From Comamonadaceae bacterium (GTDB taxonomy: Bacteria; Pseudomonadota; Gammaproteobacteria; Burkholderiales; Burkholderiaceae_C), in the NCBI GenBank assembly GCA_947375135.1, contig CANCER010000025.1:1-56833 (forward strand): a stretch of DNA of 56,833 bases, in the 5' to 3' direction. How positions within the stretch are numbered: the stretch's first letter is position 1; each line of letters opens with the position of its first letter. The position numbers and the translations under genes were made by a program. The notes under the pieces were generated by a model. That model saw nothing but the letters and a program-made list of their open reading frames with translations. It did no database searches and was not told the origin of the DNA. This document shows positions 56,237 through 56,833 of the stretch, piece by piece.

Positions 56237-56833
56237 GTGTCCAAACTAATCAATCGCTGGCTTGCCAGCGGCTGGACCCGACCGGTCTGGTTTCTCGCTT
56301 CGTGTCTGCCAGTTGCCTGGCTGGTGTTTGCTGCATTCCATGAGCAACTGGGAGCCAACCCGGCCGAGGCATTGCTGCGGTCAACGGGGGACTGGACCTT
56401 GCGGGCCTTGTGCCTGGTGCTGGCGATCACTCCGTTGCGGACGGTTTTCGGCATTACGGCGCTGGCGCGCCTGCGACGCATGGCCGGCCTGTTTGTCTAT
56501 TTTTATGCCGTGCTGCACTTGCTGTCCTACAGCTGGTTCGACATGGGATTTGATCTGACTGACATTGCCAAAGACATTGCCAAACGACCTTTTATCCTGG
56601 TGGGCTTCGGTGCCTTTGTCTTGCTCACCCCCTTGGCCTTGACCTCGTTCAATCGCGCCATCAAGGCTCTGGGGGGCAAGCGCTGGCAGGCCTTGCATCG
56701 GTTGGTCTATGCGGTGGCCGTGCTGGCCGTGTTGCATTTCTTCTGGATGCGTGCGGGCAAGAACAACTTTGCCGAAGTGGCGGTGTACGCGCTGATTCTG
56801 GGCGGGCTACTGGGCTGGCGCTTGCTGCGGCTG
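56237..56833 (+). CDS. msrQ: Haem-binding subunit MsrQ, partial
   Basis: Inner-membrane b-type haem protein that delivers electrons to MsrP. A GTG start at 56237 opens the frame, which runs to the window end (199 codons seen). Membrane helices and haem-site His residues are visible (YFYAVLHLLSY; LHRLVYAVAVLAVLHFF). The family is about 200 residues or a little longer, so only a short 3' part is missing. Confidence 0.9.
   Translation, partial: MSKLINRWLASGWTRPVWFLASCLPVAWLVFAAFHEQLGANPAEALLRSTGDWTLRALCLVLAITPLRTVFGITALARLRRMAGLFVYFYAVLHLLSYSWFDMGFDLTDIAKDIAKRPFILVGFGAFVLLTPLALTSFNRAIKALGGKRWQALHRLVYAVAVLAVLHFFWMRAGKNNFAEVAVYALILGGLLGWRLLRL

Overview
The window looks like a chromosomal segment of a high-GC betaproteobacterium, most likely a Comamonadaceae member (Rhodoferax/Polaromonas-like). 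The basis is the gene families and their order: a gsp cluster, imuA-imuB-dnaE2 with CTG-N10-CAG LexA boxes, a metK / tandem lpxL-like region, an engB / cytochrome c4 pair and msrPQ. This is judged from protein families, not from a database match. No rRNA, tRNA, CRISPR array or insertion sequence was recognised, and no stretch longer than about 300 bases lacks a gene.

Layout. 1-1315: 3' part of a Zn/Cd/Pb-type P1B ATPase. 1351-10890: a type II secretion cluster, with gspG-H-I-J-K-L-M-N-D-E on the minus strand and gspC divergent; gspF is absent from the place where it would be expected. 11029-16103: secreted or lipid-anchored proteins of unknown role, including two paralogues, an S41 peptidase lipoprotein, a small lipoprotein and a one-pass membrane protein that could be an immunity protein. 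16123-30402: the most unusual region, a tightly packed plus-strand operon. It encodes a giant protein split by a one-base frameshift, with a DUF2235/Tle1-like lipase head, a hydrophobic middle, EF-hand-like calcium loops, about nine tandem-95/cadherin-like repeats and a second calcium block. A large lipoprotein, a dedicated acyl carrier protein, a FabF-like ketosynthase, a GNAT acyltransferase, an HlyB-type ABC exporter with a degenerate C39 domain and an HlyD adaptor follow. My reading is a type I secretion system exporting a giant lipase/adhesin, with its own acyl-ACP supply and acyltransferase that may acylate the cargo before export, by analogy with HlyC and HlyA. The acylation step is inference.

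30477-40805: an SOS mutasome. imuA-imuB and dnaE2 each follow a LexA box but are separated by a small secreted Cys-domain protein, an LTXXQ/Spy-like protein, and an operon pairing an HDAC-like deacetylase with a Pat-type acetyltransferase. 40839-46955: a DUF748/AsmA-like giant protein, a PaiB-like flavin protein, an Asp-box sialidase-like protein and a membrane protein, all tightly coupled. 46952-51653 (minus): metK, a GT9 glycosyltransferase, a GtrA-like protein and an ArnT-like GT39 in one run, preceded by a metK leader that can fold into a pseudoknot-like RNA. 51832-56833: two LpxL-type acyltransferases, EngB, a dihaem cytochrome c4-type protein, msrP and the start of msrQ, which runs off the window.
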